Origin: Leptospira sp. GIMC2001
Lineage (GTDB): Bacteria > Spirochaetota > Leptospiria > Leptospirales > Leptospiraceae
Length of the DNA stretch: 64,000 bases
NCBI RefSeq assembly: GCF_028462125.1
Contig: NZ_CP115468.1
Location: 1,540,112 to 1,604,111 of the forward strand
Reading direction: 5' to 3'
Shown here: piece after piece, positions 34,182 through 42,543 of the stretch
How the letters are laid out: each line of letters starts with the position of its first letter
How positions within the stretch are numbered: the stretch's first letter is position 1
Program-made: the position numbers and the translations under genes
The notes under the pieces: model-generated
Databases searched by the model: none
What the model saw: the letters and a program-made list of their open reading frames with translations, nothing else
Told to the model about the DNA's origin: nothing

Positions 34182-34830
34182 GAAAATTATCCTATTTCTA
34201 ATTTTGATTGCAGGACTGGAATTGGTTGCTTCTGGCACAACGCTTTCTATTCGAGAACGTAAAAAACAGATAGATTCTAAACTGAAAATTGTAGATGAAG
34301 TGGATATTGCAATGGGTGGTTGGAATCTAGAACGTTACTCTCAGAGATCTGTATCGATTAAGGAAAAATTGGATCTAGCCTACCGCGAGAACACCGCTGC
34401 CGAAATTGGGCGAGTGATGACATTTCTTGAGGGTGACTTGCATATGTTGCAGATTTCCTATGCGGAAGCGACTCTTCAATACAGTCAAGAATTGATTGAA
34501 TCTTATGCTAGATCTCAGATCACAGCGACTCACGATAAGACAGCAAAAGATTTGAATCGAAAAGAAAAAGTTCAACGCTATTATGATATGGCTAAAAAAG
34601 AAAAAGAAAATGCCAAAAAATATTTAGTTATGAACAATCCGAATCTTTCTTTACATGCATTGAAACGTTCAATTTTGTATTCTTTTCATTCATATAGAGA
34701 AGCTGAGTTGGCTCTTCCTACCAAATACCACACAACTTATAGTTACTGGATGAAAGATATGATCCCAGGCTCGAGCCAAAACCTCGAAACGGGAAAAGTT
34801 CCTGCTTCCACATTCGAAGTTCTAAACTAA
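34174..34830 (+). CDS. secreted helical protein, paired with the previous gene
   Basis: The start ATG at 34174 lies in the last codons of the upstream gene; an earlier ATG at 34159 is also in frame. The product of about 218 residues has a signal peptide (MNKKIILFLILIAGLELVAS) and a charged helical mature part with a TPR-like segment (YYDMAKKEKENAKKYLVMNN then LHALKRSILYSFHSYREAELA). That segment recalls the 7.9-kb protein. Tight overlap with its partner indicates co-expression and probably a shared location or complex in the periplasm. Function is not recognisable. Confidence 0.6.
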   Translation: MNKKIILFLILIAGLELVASGTTLSIRERKKQIDSKLKIVDEVDIAMGGWNLERYSQRSVSIKEKLDLAYRENTAAEIGRVMTFLEGDLHMLQISYAEATLQYSQELIESYARSQITATHDKTAKDLNRKEKVQRYYDMAKKEKENAKKYLVMNNPNLSLHALKRSILYSFHSYREAELALPTKYHTTYSYWMKDMIPGSSQNLETGKVPASTFEVLN

Positions 34831-34876
34831 CAAGATTCAATAAAAAATCTTTACCATCTTAGAGCATTCTTGGATA

Positions 34877-36235
34877 TTGGGACAACGAATGCGGACTGAG
34901 TCTTTATATAAACATTTTATGCTCACACAGGTATCACATATTCCTGTGATCGACGAAGCAAGTAAGCTTATTGGTTTTCTCTCCAAAGAAAAATTGCAGA
35001 TAGAAATGTCTGATCTTTCAAGGTCATCCATGGAAATAGAATCTATTCCTGAAGGATTTATTGACAAAGATCTTTCTGAGACTCTGATAAGCTATTTTTC
35101 CATTCATGGCAAAATTCCTGTTATCGATCTTCAAGGGACTCGAAAGGACAGTTGGGATAAACCAAGACTACTTGCCGAATATTCGAAAATGGCGACCAAT
35201 GAACTTGCTGCCTCAGAATTGGAATCCGAACAGACTGTTCGTAATAGATCCGCACAAGGTGATCGAAATTCTGAATCGCGGGCAGACCAAAAGGAATCAA
35301 AAGAAAAAAATCCAGTTCAGTGGTTTATGCAATTGATTTTGGAAAGTTTTAGCGATCCGCTTTTTGCAACGGATTTAGATGGTCATACGATTTTTTATAA
35401 TGAGAAATTTGAGAAAGGAATTCTAAGCCAACCTCATTTCCGAAATAGTGTATCCTTTGCGGAGAGATTTCTTCGTGATCTAAACAAAGACGTATTCGCT
35501 GGATTTCTCAAAGCAAATGATTTAGATATCAATGCAAGCAACGAGCATGGAAAAGTTCTACAGACTCTTCTACCCAAAATAGGATATATGGTACGAATTG
35601 TAACTCTCTCTCAAGCGGACAAAATGGTCGGTTATCTCTACCATTTTAGTTTACTTAGACAGAGTATCCAGAATCAAAATGATGAAGGATTTGTTTTTCC
35701 ATCTTTGGAAGAGGCTTTTGCCAATAAATTGCCTTTAGAGTTAGTCCTCAAAGAGACGGAGAGTTTTTACATCTACCAAAGTCTTCTGCGAAATCATAGA
35801 AATGTATCACATACTTCTGATGAATTGGGAATTCCTAGGTCCACTCTTCAGAATCGGATTCGATTTCTTGAGCTGGAAAAAAGATTCTCGAATCATTCCA
35901 AAGATCCGATTCCACGAAAAAGGGCACCTCAATCTAGAACCAAGAAGAATGAATCGACTACAAAACCAACTGGCTCAGAGGATTCTAATTCGGATAATCG
36001 GAAATCCACTTCCCAAAAGCAACCTGCGTCTAAGAAAAAAATTGAATCTCAATCTAGAACTGAATCCAAGTTAAAAATAGAAAACAAATCTAAATTAGAA
36101 ACTAAATCTAAAATACAATCTAAAACAAAGAATAAATCGAATTCGAAAAAGCAGCTAGAATCAAGCAATAAGATCAATAGAACCAAGAAAGCACCAAAGA
36201 AAAAGCCTTCAAAAAAAGCTAAAAAAAACAAATAA
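34877..36235 (+). CDS. CBS-like/PAS regulator with Fis-type HTH and Lys/Ser-rich tail
   Basis: The 452-residue protein has two CBS-like half motifs (HIPVIDEASKLIGFLSKE near 21-38, KIPVIDLQG near 79-87), a PAS domain (about 148-260, beginning FMQLILESFSDPLFATDLDGHTIFYN), and a Fis-type helix-turn-helix (about 290-335, ending LGIPRSTLQNRIRFLELEK). The AAA+ domain that normally links PAS to Fis-HTH in sigma-54 activators is missing. Residues 340-452 are a repetitive Lys/Ser/Thr-rich tail. The start is a TTG at 34877 or ATG at 34889; no good ribosome-binding site. It may bind DNA or RNA in response to a ligand; the target is unknown. Confidence 0.7.
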   Translation: MGQRMRTESLYKHFMLTQVSHIPVIDEASKLIGFLSKEKLQIEMSDLSRSSMEIESIPEGFIDKDLSETLISYFSIHGKIPVIDLQGTRKDSWDKPRLLAEYSKMATNELAASELESEQTVRNRSAQGDRNSESRADQKESKEKNPVQWFMQLILESFSDPLFATDLDGHTIFYNEKFEKGILSQPHFRNSVSFAERFLRDLNKDVFAGFLKANDLDINASNEHGKVLQTLLPKIGYMVRIVTLSQADKMVGYLYHFSLLRQSIQNQNDEGFVFPSLEEAFANKLPLELVLKETESFYIYQSLLRNHRNVSHTSDELGIPRSTLQNRIRFLELEKRFSNHSKDPIPRKRAPQSRTKKNESTTKPTGSEDSNSDNRKSTSQKQPASKKKIESQSRTESKLKIENKSKLETKSKIQSKTKNKSNSKKQLESSNKINRTKKAPKKKPSKKAKKNK

Positions 36236-36366
36236 ACCCTTGACTGTTATCCAATAGGCAAAAACCTTATGAATAGAAATGCTGTAATCAAGTGTTTCTA
36301 CTTCTCAATACTAATCTATCAGGTTCAACCTGAAATTCCGAAATCTAACATCTTAAGAGAACCCAT

Positions 36367-37761
36367 GTGAAGAACAAAAATGATTACCTAGAACAAGACG
36401 AAGCCGTATCCAACGGTGTTTCAACAGTTGAAACAGAGCCCAGTGAATCTCCCCAAGGACATCGCGGTAAGAAGCGAAGAAAATCCTTTGATGGCCAAGC
36501 CCCAGAGCCAATCGATATCGTAGAACTAAAAAAACGCAGCATCAATGAAATGACCGAGATTGCAAAAAATCTTGGAGTTGAGAACACTCATGGTCTCAAA
36601 AAACAAAATTTAATCTTTGCTATTCTCCAAGCTCAGACCGAGCGCGATGGACAAGTCCATGCAGCCGGCGTAATGGAGAAACTTCCCGAAGGATATGGAT
36701 TCCTTCGGTCGCCTGACTACAACTATGTGCCAGGACCAGATGATATCTATGTATCTCCATCTCAGATCAAACTATTTGGATTGAGAACTGGTGACACGAT
36801 CACTGGCCTCATTCGTCCACCAAAAGAAGCTGAGCGTTTCTTTGCTATGCTTCGTGTGGAGACGATCAACGGTTATCCGGTTGACCAAGCTCAGAAGAGA
36901 GCCCTTTTTGATAACTTAACTCCTCTCTATCCAATGGAAAAATTCCAAATGGAATTTGATCCATCCCATATGGACACAAGAATCATGGATCTTATGTGTC
37001 CGATTGGAAAAGGGCAACGTGCACTTATCGTTGCACCACCCAGAACAGGTAAGACAGTTCTTATGCAAAATATTGCAAATGCGATTACCAAGAATCATCC
37101 TGAGGTTGTTCTGATCGTTCTTCTTATTGATGAGCGTCCAGAAGAAGTAACGGATATGGCAAGAAATGTTAAAGGGGAAGTTGTGAGTTCTACATTCGAT
37201 GAGCCAGCTCAGCGCCACGTTCAAGTGGCCGAGATGGTAATTGAGAAGGCTAAGAGGCTAGTCGAGCACGAGAAAGATGTGGTAATTCTTCTCGATTCTA
37301 TCACAAGACTTGCTAGAGCTTACAACCAAGTAATTCCAACTTCAGGTAAAATTCTCTCGGGTGGTGTTGACTCCAATGCTCTTCATAAACCGAAAAGATT
37401 CTTTGGTGCCGCGAGAAATATTGAAGAGGGCGGATCGCTTACAATCATTGCGACGGCTCTTGTAGACACGGGATCTAGAATGGACGAAGTTATTTTCGAG
37501 GAATTCAAGGGAACGGGTAATATGGAGATCCATTTGGATAGAAAACTCTCGGATAAGCGAATTTTCCCTGCCATTGATTTCAATAAATCGGGAACAAGAA
37601 AGGAAGAATTGTTGCTTCCTCCAGATATTTTGCAGAAGGTTTTCGTGTTACGAAAAGTACTTTCCCCTATGAGCATCACAGAAAGCATGGAATTATTGTT
37701 GGAGAAAATGAGGGTTACGAAGACCAACGAAGCCTTTTTAGCCAGCATGAACACGAATTAA
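36367..37761 (+). CDS. rho: transcription termination factor Rho
   Basis: The 464-residue protein is Rho. A Rho_N SAP-like region (about 50-95, [26 protein letters not shown]) follows a charged N-terminal extension of about 48 residues. The RNA-binding cold-shock domain has [23 protein letters not shown], the Walker A is [12 protein letters not shown], the Walker B is [16 protein letters not shown], and the Q/R loops include [21 protein letters not shown]. It is a hexameric RNA helicase that ends transcription. The GTG start has AAGAGA upstream. rpmE follows after 14 bases, a pairing common in bacteria. Confidence 0.97.
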   Translation: MKNKNDYLEQDEAVSNGVSTVETEPSESPQGHRGKKRRKSFDGQAPEPIDIVELKKRSINEMTEIAKNLGVENTHGLKKQNLIFAILQAQTERDGQVHAAGVMEKLPEGYGFLRSPDYNYVPGPDDIYVSPSQIKLFGLRTGDTITGLIRPPKEAERFFAMLRVETINGYPVDQAQKRALFDNLTPLYPMEKFQMEFDPSHMDTRIMDLMCPIGKGQRALIVAPPRTGKTVLMQNIANAITKNHPEVVLIVLLIDERPEEVTDMARNVKGEVVSSTFDEPAQRHVQVAEMVIEKAKRLVEHEKDVVILLDSITRLARAYNQVIPTSGKILSGGVDSNALHKPKRFFGAARNIEEGGSLTIIATALVDTGSRMDEVIFEEFKGTGNMEIHLDRKLSDKRIFPAIDFNKSGTRKEELLLPPDILQKVFVLRKVLSPMSITESMELLLEKMRVTKTNEAFLASMNTN

Positions 37762-37775
37762 TCCAGGAAATCCTT

Positions 37776-37976
37776 ATGAAAGTAGATATTCATCCTAAAT
37801 ATGTAGCTGCCAAGATCAAATGTGCATGTGGTGCGGTTTATGAAACCAAATCCACAGCTGGTGATATCTCTGTAGAAATTTGTTCTGCTTGCCATCCATT
37901 CTTTACCGGTAAGGCTAAGATTCTGGATACTGCAGGTCGAGTTGACAAATTTAAGAAAAAATATAAAATGAAATAG
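37776..37976 (+). CDS. rpmE: 50S ribosomal protein L31, zinc type
   Basis: The 66-residue protein matches L31. It carries the zinc ribbon cysteines Cys16, Cys18, Cys36 and Cys39 (CACGA and [11 protein letters not shown]) and the HPKY start. The presence of cysteines marks the zinc-containing form rather than the zinc-free paralogue. AGGA precedes the ATG. It lies directly downstream of rho and is probably co-transcribed. Confidence 0.96.
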   Translation: MKVDIHPKYVAAKIKCACGAVYETKSTAGDISVEICSACHPFFTGKAKILDTAGRVDKFKKKYKMK

Positions 37977-38028
37977 ATGATACTTGGTATCGTCTAATCT
38001 TTATATTAGTTTCGTTTAGGAGTTTATC

Positions 38029-38829
38029 ATGAACAAGGTCATGGATTTTGACAAATACAAAGAGATCAACGACCAACGTCTAAACTACCACGAGATGGAA
38101 GATGCAACAGTTGTTTCTTATTATAGAAACACTGGTTGTGGCGACGGATACAGAATCTATTTAAAAATTGATGAGAACGATCGTGTCTCTGATGCAAGCT
38201 ACACAACCACTGGCTGTGGTTTTGGCATCGTTGCTCTTGCTTTCGCATGTGAAGCAGCAAAAGGCAAAACTTTAGAAGAAATCAAAGCTCTAACTTCGAG
38301 TGATCTTGAATCCTACTTCGAATTCCCAGAGCGAAGAAAAAATTATCCCGAATCAGCGATTCAAGCTTTGCATAAAGCTGTCAATGATCATGAAACCGGA
38401 CAAGGTGTCCCTCCTGAAAAGAGAATCACTAAATCTATGGCGTTGAACACATTGAAAGAGCAAGGCAATTTGGTGAATGTAAACCTATCAAGTGTTATGT
38501 TAGAAAAAGAAGATCTATCAAATGTAGATTTCACAAATGCTAACTTACACAATGCATTCTTGCAGACATCCAATTTCTCAGGTGCCAATTTTTCTGGGGC
38601 TAATCTAAAAGGAGCATTCTTCAACGGATCGAACCTTACAAATGCAAATTTTCGTGGAGCCGACCTAAGATGGGCAAAGCTCACAGGTGCCAATTTGGAA
38701 GGTGCGGACTTTACTGGTGCATTGTATGATATTGGAACTCGAGTTGATCCCAAGAACTTGCATATTTTTGATGTTATGAAGAAAGAAGGCAAGGATATCT
38801 ATATGAAGAAAGAGGAAGCACCTGCTTGA
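38029..38829 (+). CDS. IscU/NifU-like domain fused to pentapeptide repeats
   Basis: The N-terminal part (1-120) is an IscU/NifU-N fold: TGCGDGYRIYLKID with Cys37, YTTTGCGFGIVALAFACEAAKGKTLEEI with Cys63 and Cys74. The third IscU scaffold Cys, normally in a Lys/His-Cys-Ser segment, is replaced (KNYPESAIQALHKAV). After a linker the C-terminal part (about 150-232) has about 16 pentapeptide repeats (ANFSG, ANLKG, ADLRW and similar), which fold as a right-handed beta helix. The gene has AGGAG before its ATG and is followed at once by a 62-residue protein. The combination is unusual, and it may handle iron or an Fe-S cluster in a role other than scaffold. Confidence 0.78.
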   Translation: MNKVMDFDKYKEINDQRLNYHEMEDATVVSYYRNTGCGDGYRIYLKIDENDRVSDASYTTTGCGFGIVALAFACEAAKGKTLEEIKALTSSDLESYFEFPERRKNYPESAIQALHKAVNDHETGQGVPPEKRITKSMALNTLKEQGNLVNVNLSSVMLEKEDLSNVDFTNANLHNAFLQTSNFSGANFSGANLKGAFFNGSNLTNANFRGADLRWAKLTGANLEGADFTGALYDIGTRVDPKNLHIFDVMKKEGKDIYMKKEEAPA

Positions 38830-39014
38830 AACCAGGAGATAAGGCCAAAATTTTAAAAAGAACCTTCCTCAATCAAGGAATCTTTGTGCATACCAATTCA
38901 ACGGTTGAGATATTAGAAATCAATTCTGAGAAAATTAAGACCAAGTATTTGGATAAGGAAGGATTTCCTCATGAGATTGAATTCCTTCCGAATGAATTGG
39001 AACTTCTCACTTAG
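38826..39014 (+). CDS. small conserved-type protein, 62 residues
   Basis: The TTG start overlaps the stop of the IscU-pentapeptide gene. The protein looks like a small beta barrel: GDKAKILKRTFLNQGIFVHTN with KOW/SH3-like spacing, then VEILEINSEKIKTKYLDK and an acidic end. No family is recognised. Its tight overlap suggests a product made along with the upstream protein. Confidence 0.6.
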   Translation: MKPGDKAKILKRTFLNQGIFVHTNSTVEILEINSEKIKTKYLDKEGFPHEIEFLPNELELLT

Positions 39015-39072
39015 AAGAAATATTGACAGTTTGCTTTACAATCAGAATATTATCGCATACCATGGCTAAGGC

Positions 39073-39447
39073 ATGCTGATTGAGTCTCATAAATCCAATA
39101 ATCATTTACTTCTGACGATCATGGAAGATATCCTGATGGATAATTCTAGAAATTTTTTCCTAGAATTTGAAGGAATGGGAATTGGTAAAGATTTAGAAGT
39201 AAAGCATCTGAGTATCAATTTCGGAGAAGTTCGATTCTTGGATTCCTCTGGCATCGGAGCAATCATCAAGTGTACAAATCTTGCCAAAGAAAAGGGAATT
39301 GATATCACTGTTTTCAATCTCAACAAAACACTTTTTTCTGTTTTTAGATTATCTGGTTTGCAGCATATTTTAACCACCTTAACATTGAACGAATACATAG
39401 ACAGATTTCCAGAATTTCAAAAATATTTGAGTAAATACCATGAATAG
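39073..39447 (+). CDS. STAS-domain anti-sigma factor antagonist-like protein
   Basis: The 124-residue protein is a single STAS domain. The phosphorylation-site segment reads VRFLDSSGIGAIIKC, with one of the two serines as the expected target, followed by the FNLNKTLFSVFRLSGLQHIL segment typical of the family. Such proteins bind anti-sigma kinases in a phosphorylation-dependent switch. No kinase or phosphatase gene lies nearby. The start of the following lipoprotein gene overlaps its last codons. Confidence 0.87.
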   Translation: MLIESHKSNNHLLLTIMEDILMDNSRNFFLEFEGMGIGKDLEVKHLSINFGEVRFLDSSGIGAIIKCTNLAKEKGIDITVFNLNKTLFSVFRLSGLQHILTTLTLNEYIDRFPEFQKYLSKYHE

Positions 39448-40201
39448 AATTCACTTATCCGTATCTTTATTGATCCTTACCTTCGTCCTGAATTGCGCAT
39501 CGGGAGTGAATGCAAGGAAATTGATCCATCGAAGCTATAAGGCGGGCTATTACAGTCTTGAGGTTGATGCGATTGCAACTAGAGATAGAAGGCTTTTGGA
39601 AGAAAGTCCTTTAAAGCATCCTATCAAAAATATAACAGAAGATCAATGGAAAGGCATTCTTGGCAATTTGAAATTTAAGAAAGAAAGTTCCGTGGGAGAT
39701 ATGATCTATTATATTTTTCCAGAAGATGAATTGAATGATATTATCCCGGATCTCAAAGTTGCCGTATCGGATCTGGATGAGACAAAGACTTTGATTGTTA
39801 TCACTAAATTCAACGATGTAAAAGGTGTAGTATCTAGAGATCTTCGAACCACTTTTCTTCTTTTCCAAAATAAAAAAGGAATCAATATATTATTTTCTGA
39901 GATTCACCAAGATATGATCGGAATTGAAACATCGAACTATTATGAATGGTCGGTTATTCCCGAGATTCAATTTCGCAACAATTATGATCCGATCAATATT
40001 GTAGAAAATAAATTCTTTGATTTTGCTTTAGTGAATGGTTTCAAGAATCGGATGTGGTTGCAGTTTGACACAACTGATCCATCAAAATTCAAATTCGAAA
40101 AAAGGAAAACAGAAGAGCCTGAGATTGATAAAGAATCGAACAAGCTTGCCGAAGATTCCAAAAAACCAAAGTCAGAAATTATCATTCGCGACGTCGACTA
40201 A
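39440..40201 (+). CDS. putative lipoprotein, unknown
   Basis: The 253-residue protein has a signal peptide and lipobox ending at Cys19 (LTFVLNC). The mature part mixes strands and helices; the middle contains ELNDIIPDLKVAVSDLDETKTLIVITKF and a long strand-rich section, and the end is acidic and Lys/Glu/Pro-rich (KRKTEEPEIDKESNKLAEDSKKP). Its ATG overlaps the STAS gene by eight bases, so the pair is co-translated. I recognise no family. Confidence 0.6.
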   Translation: MNRIHLSVSLLILTFVLNCASGVNARKLIHRSYKAGYYSLEVDAIATRDRRLLEESPLKHPIKNITEDQWKGILGNLKFKKESSVGDMIYYIFPEDELNDIIPDLKVAVSDLDETKTLIVITKFNDVKGVVSRDLRTTFLLFQNKKGINILFSEIHQDMIGIETSNYYEWSVIPEIQFRNNYDPINIVENKFFDFALVNGFKNRMWLQFDTTDPSKFKFEKRKTEEPEIDKESNKLAEDSKKPKSEIIIRDVD

Positions 40202-40335
40202 TCGACATTAGAATTAAATTTTAGCCGAATAGCTGAGTGTATTTTTGGATCATTAGGTTTGATTCAATTATTTTGTTATTTACAATTTTTATAAAGTTTT
40301 TTCTAGCTCTATCCACTTTTACTTCCAATTTTTAG
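40202..40335. other. short intergenic gap before the pseudogene
   Basis: Nothing recognisable; AT-rich sequence joining the lipoprotein gene to the decayed Rpn-family gene. Confidence 0.4.
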
Positions 40336-40932
40336 AAATACCTTTCTAGCCAACTGAAAGCTGGCGAATCCTATCAAAAAATCAATCCAATAATTCAGAT
40401 AAATTTAGTTGACTTTCCCGTATTTAAGGAGGAAAGTATTGTTAAGATATTTCAACTTAGAGAAGAATTGAATCCTAATCTGATTCTCACCAACGATTTT
40501 AAAATTGTATATGTTGAATTATGGCGTTTTCAAAAAAAACAAGTCGATAAACTTTCGAATACCCAAGAGATTTGGCTATGGCTATTCAATAATATACATA
40601 AGGCGACGTAGGATGATATGTTAAAGGTTTTGAAACAACAACCAGACTTGAAAAACGCTTACGGAGTTCTCGAGCTTTATTCAGCCGATCCTGAGATGAG
40701 AAGGCAAGTTGAAGAAAGACTGCGAACAGATCAAAATTATGTATATCAATTGGCAGCTAGGTATCAGTTAGGTCTCGAAGAAGGTATTGAAAAAGGTATC
40801 CGTGATAAAGCATTAGAGACTGCCAAAAAAATGTCAAATCTCGGTATCGCGATGAATCAGATTTTGGAAATTACTGGCCTTAAGGAAGTTGATTTAAAAG
40901 ATTTGGTGGAAAACGACTCAAGAAAAATTTAA
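40336..40932 (+). pseudogene. decayed Rpn/PD-(D/E)XK transposase-like gene
   Basis: The frame from 40336 reads KYLSSQLKAGESYQKINPIIQINLVDF, the middle of Rpn-family recombination-promoting nucleases, and continues through FKIVYVELWRF. A TAG at 40609-40611 interrupts it, after which the same frame goes on from the ATG at 40618 (MLKVLKQQPD to 40932), ending with the coiled-coil helix and ETAKKMSNLGIAMNQILEITGL typical of the family C-terminus. The N-terminal third is missing, with a stop just before 40336. It is a remnant, truncated and interrupted by a stop. Confidence 0.8.
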
Positions 40933-41055
40933 ATTAGTTTTAATTCTGCAGAATTGTGTAGGTATATGACTGAATTTTGAATTGACTATAGAATTCTTCT
41001 GTCTTGCTCATGGATGTTTGAAATTCTGTAAAAATGACACTATAAGGAAGACAAA

Positions 41056-41298
41056 TTGGCAAAAAACAACTACAGCTACGAAAAGCGCCAAAAAGACCTA
41101 GCTAAGAAAAAAAAACAAGATGAGAAGCGTCTAAAAAAACAAAATAAAGGTGAACCAGGATCTGAAGGTTCCGATGAATTGAACCCATCTGTTTCAGAAA
41201 ATTCCGATGAAAGTCCAAAAGAAATGGATCAGCTTGATACAGCCCCAACATCTGAATCAGATTCTATAGTTCCGCAAGACTTAGACGAAACGACTTAA
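41056..41298 (+). CDS. small charged protein, 80 residues
   Basis: The TTG start has AAGGA upstream. The first half is strongly basic (NYSYEKRQKDLAKKKKQDEKRLKKQ), a pattern seen in small conserved bacterial proteins of unknown function, and the second half is acidic and Ser/Pro-rich, so probably disordered. No function is known. It stands alone and is followed by a hairpin. Confidence 0.65.
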   Translation: MAKNNYSYEKRQKDLAKKKKQDEKRLKKQNKGEPGSEGSDELNPSVSENSDESPKEMDQLDTAPTSESDSIVPQDLDETT

Positions 41299-41325
41299 TC
41301 TCATTAAGCTCCCATTTCTTAAGCA

Positions 41326-41353
41326 ACCGACACAATAACATTTTTTGTGTTGG
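41326..41353 (+). terminator. hairpin with internal T-run after the small protein gene
   Basis: The sequence from about 41328, CGACACAA, can pair with TTGTGTTGG after a T-rich loop. It lies 28 bases after the stop of the 80-residue gene. The stem is imperfect. Confidence 0.35.
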
Positions 41354-41544
41354 GACAAACCTCATTTTCTCTATTAGTTATTTAAAATACTAAAAATTGC
41401 GATTTATTGCGAAATTGGCATTAATACTCTATTTAGAAAATTCTATATTTCTAAAATATATGATTTTCAACATTATTGTATTCAATAATACTATATTTTC
41501 AATATAGCTAACATACAAATACGTAATGAGATAATCAACCGACT

Positions 41545-42222
41545 ATGAAATATACAATTTTTATTTTAATTTTTCTAACAGCGATAAACTGCTACAATAA
41601 AGACTCTTCAGATCCTGGAAGTACAGAATACTGCAAAAATATCGGATTGGCAATGGGTGATAAAGAGTGTGAAATGGAAGATGATCATTATACTAGAAGT
41701 TTTGAATACTCAATACTCGCTTCCATAGGTCGTTGTGCCGATCCAAATTCTGTTAAAGATTTAAACGGACATTGTTTTGTTGAAAATAGAAGTGATCTAT
41801 TTCGTATAGTTAATGAGACTGCTGATTCTATCACTATATCCAAGTTATCTGCTAATCAAGTTTCTAAAACACAGAATGTCAGTATTGCGAGTGTATGTAT
41901 TTTTGATTCGGAAACGACATTGGATACAAGTTCTATTTACAAATCCATATTTGAATACAACCCAGATACAAGATCCGCCACAAAATTACTTCATAAGCAA
42001 AATCCAACTGATTCTGCTCACAAAGAGTTGATCAATGCGCGTGATAGCAGGTTTAAACAATATTTAGTACCTCTAAAGATTGATCAGAATATTACCGCGA
42101 AATGGATCGTAACTTTTTCTGGATTGTATAGTTCTTGTGAGAGGAGTGTTGGACTTTTTGATCCCCCGGAATTTCATTTTTTTCTGGCAACACGGTACCA
42201 GATTCTAGAGGTAGTGGAATGA
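41545..42222 (+). CDS. putative lipoprotein, unknown
   Basis: The 225-residue protein has a signal peptide ending in the lipobox FLTAINC (Cys16). The mature part has several Cys residues (YCKNIGLAMGDKECEMEDDHY, GRCADP, GHCFV, VCIFDS, SSCERSV) that suggest disulphide bonds, as in a secreted domain. No family is recognised. It is flanked by AT-rich intergenic sequence on both sides and has no operon partner. Confidence 0.55.
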   Translation: MKYTIFILIFLTAINCYNKDSSDPGSTEYCKNIGLAMGDKECEMEDDHYTRSFEYSILASIGRCADPNSVKDLNGHCFVENRSDLFRIVNETADSITISKLSANQVSKTQNVSIASVCIFDSETTLDTSSIYKSIFEYNPDTRSATKLLHKQNPTDSAHKELINARDSRFKQYLVPLKIDQNITAKWIVTFSGLYSSCERSVGLFDPPEFHFFLATRYQILEVVE

Positions 42223-42543
42223 CATATTTTCCCCTGAATATAGATATTGAAATCCTAATTTCTATCTTAACAAGTTGTCACGATAAGTGAATATCAAAGA
42301 ATGAAGTGATTTCCTGTAGGTGAGTTTAAACATAATTTTTCATTTGTCTTAGAGTTAGTCCGCAAGGGTGAATAGGTAGAAATACTTTTTGGTCGGAATA
42401 AAAAACCCATAGCGAAGATAATTGCCATAAATTCCAACAAGGCTGGGAAAAGGAAAATTGGAAATAAAAGTAATTACAATCCTATGGTGATGATTATAGT
42501 AATTGTTTCATTCATCACCAATCGGACTATCTAGCAATTTGTC
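42223..42543. other. intergenic region between converging genes
   Basis: A 9-bp inverted repeat, TGGTGATGA (42485-42493) with TCATCACCA (42512-42520), lies just past the ileS stop and may end its transcript. A 44-codon minus-strand frame (42294-42428, starting MAIIFAMGFLF) has a weak ribosome-binding site and a possible membrane segment, but nothing else supports it. Confidence 0.35.

Noticed and set aside
36049..36231. Hydrophobic Phe/Leu-rich frame antisense to the Lys-rich tail
   Set aside because: It is the mirror of the repetitive AAA/TCT codons on the other strand and has no ribosome-binding site.
42294..42428. 44-codon minus-strand frame in the gap before ileS
   Set aside because: Only a weak ribosome-binding site and one possible hydrophobic segment; no neighbour or family supports it.
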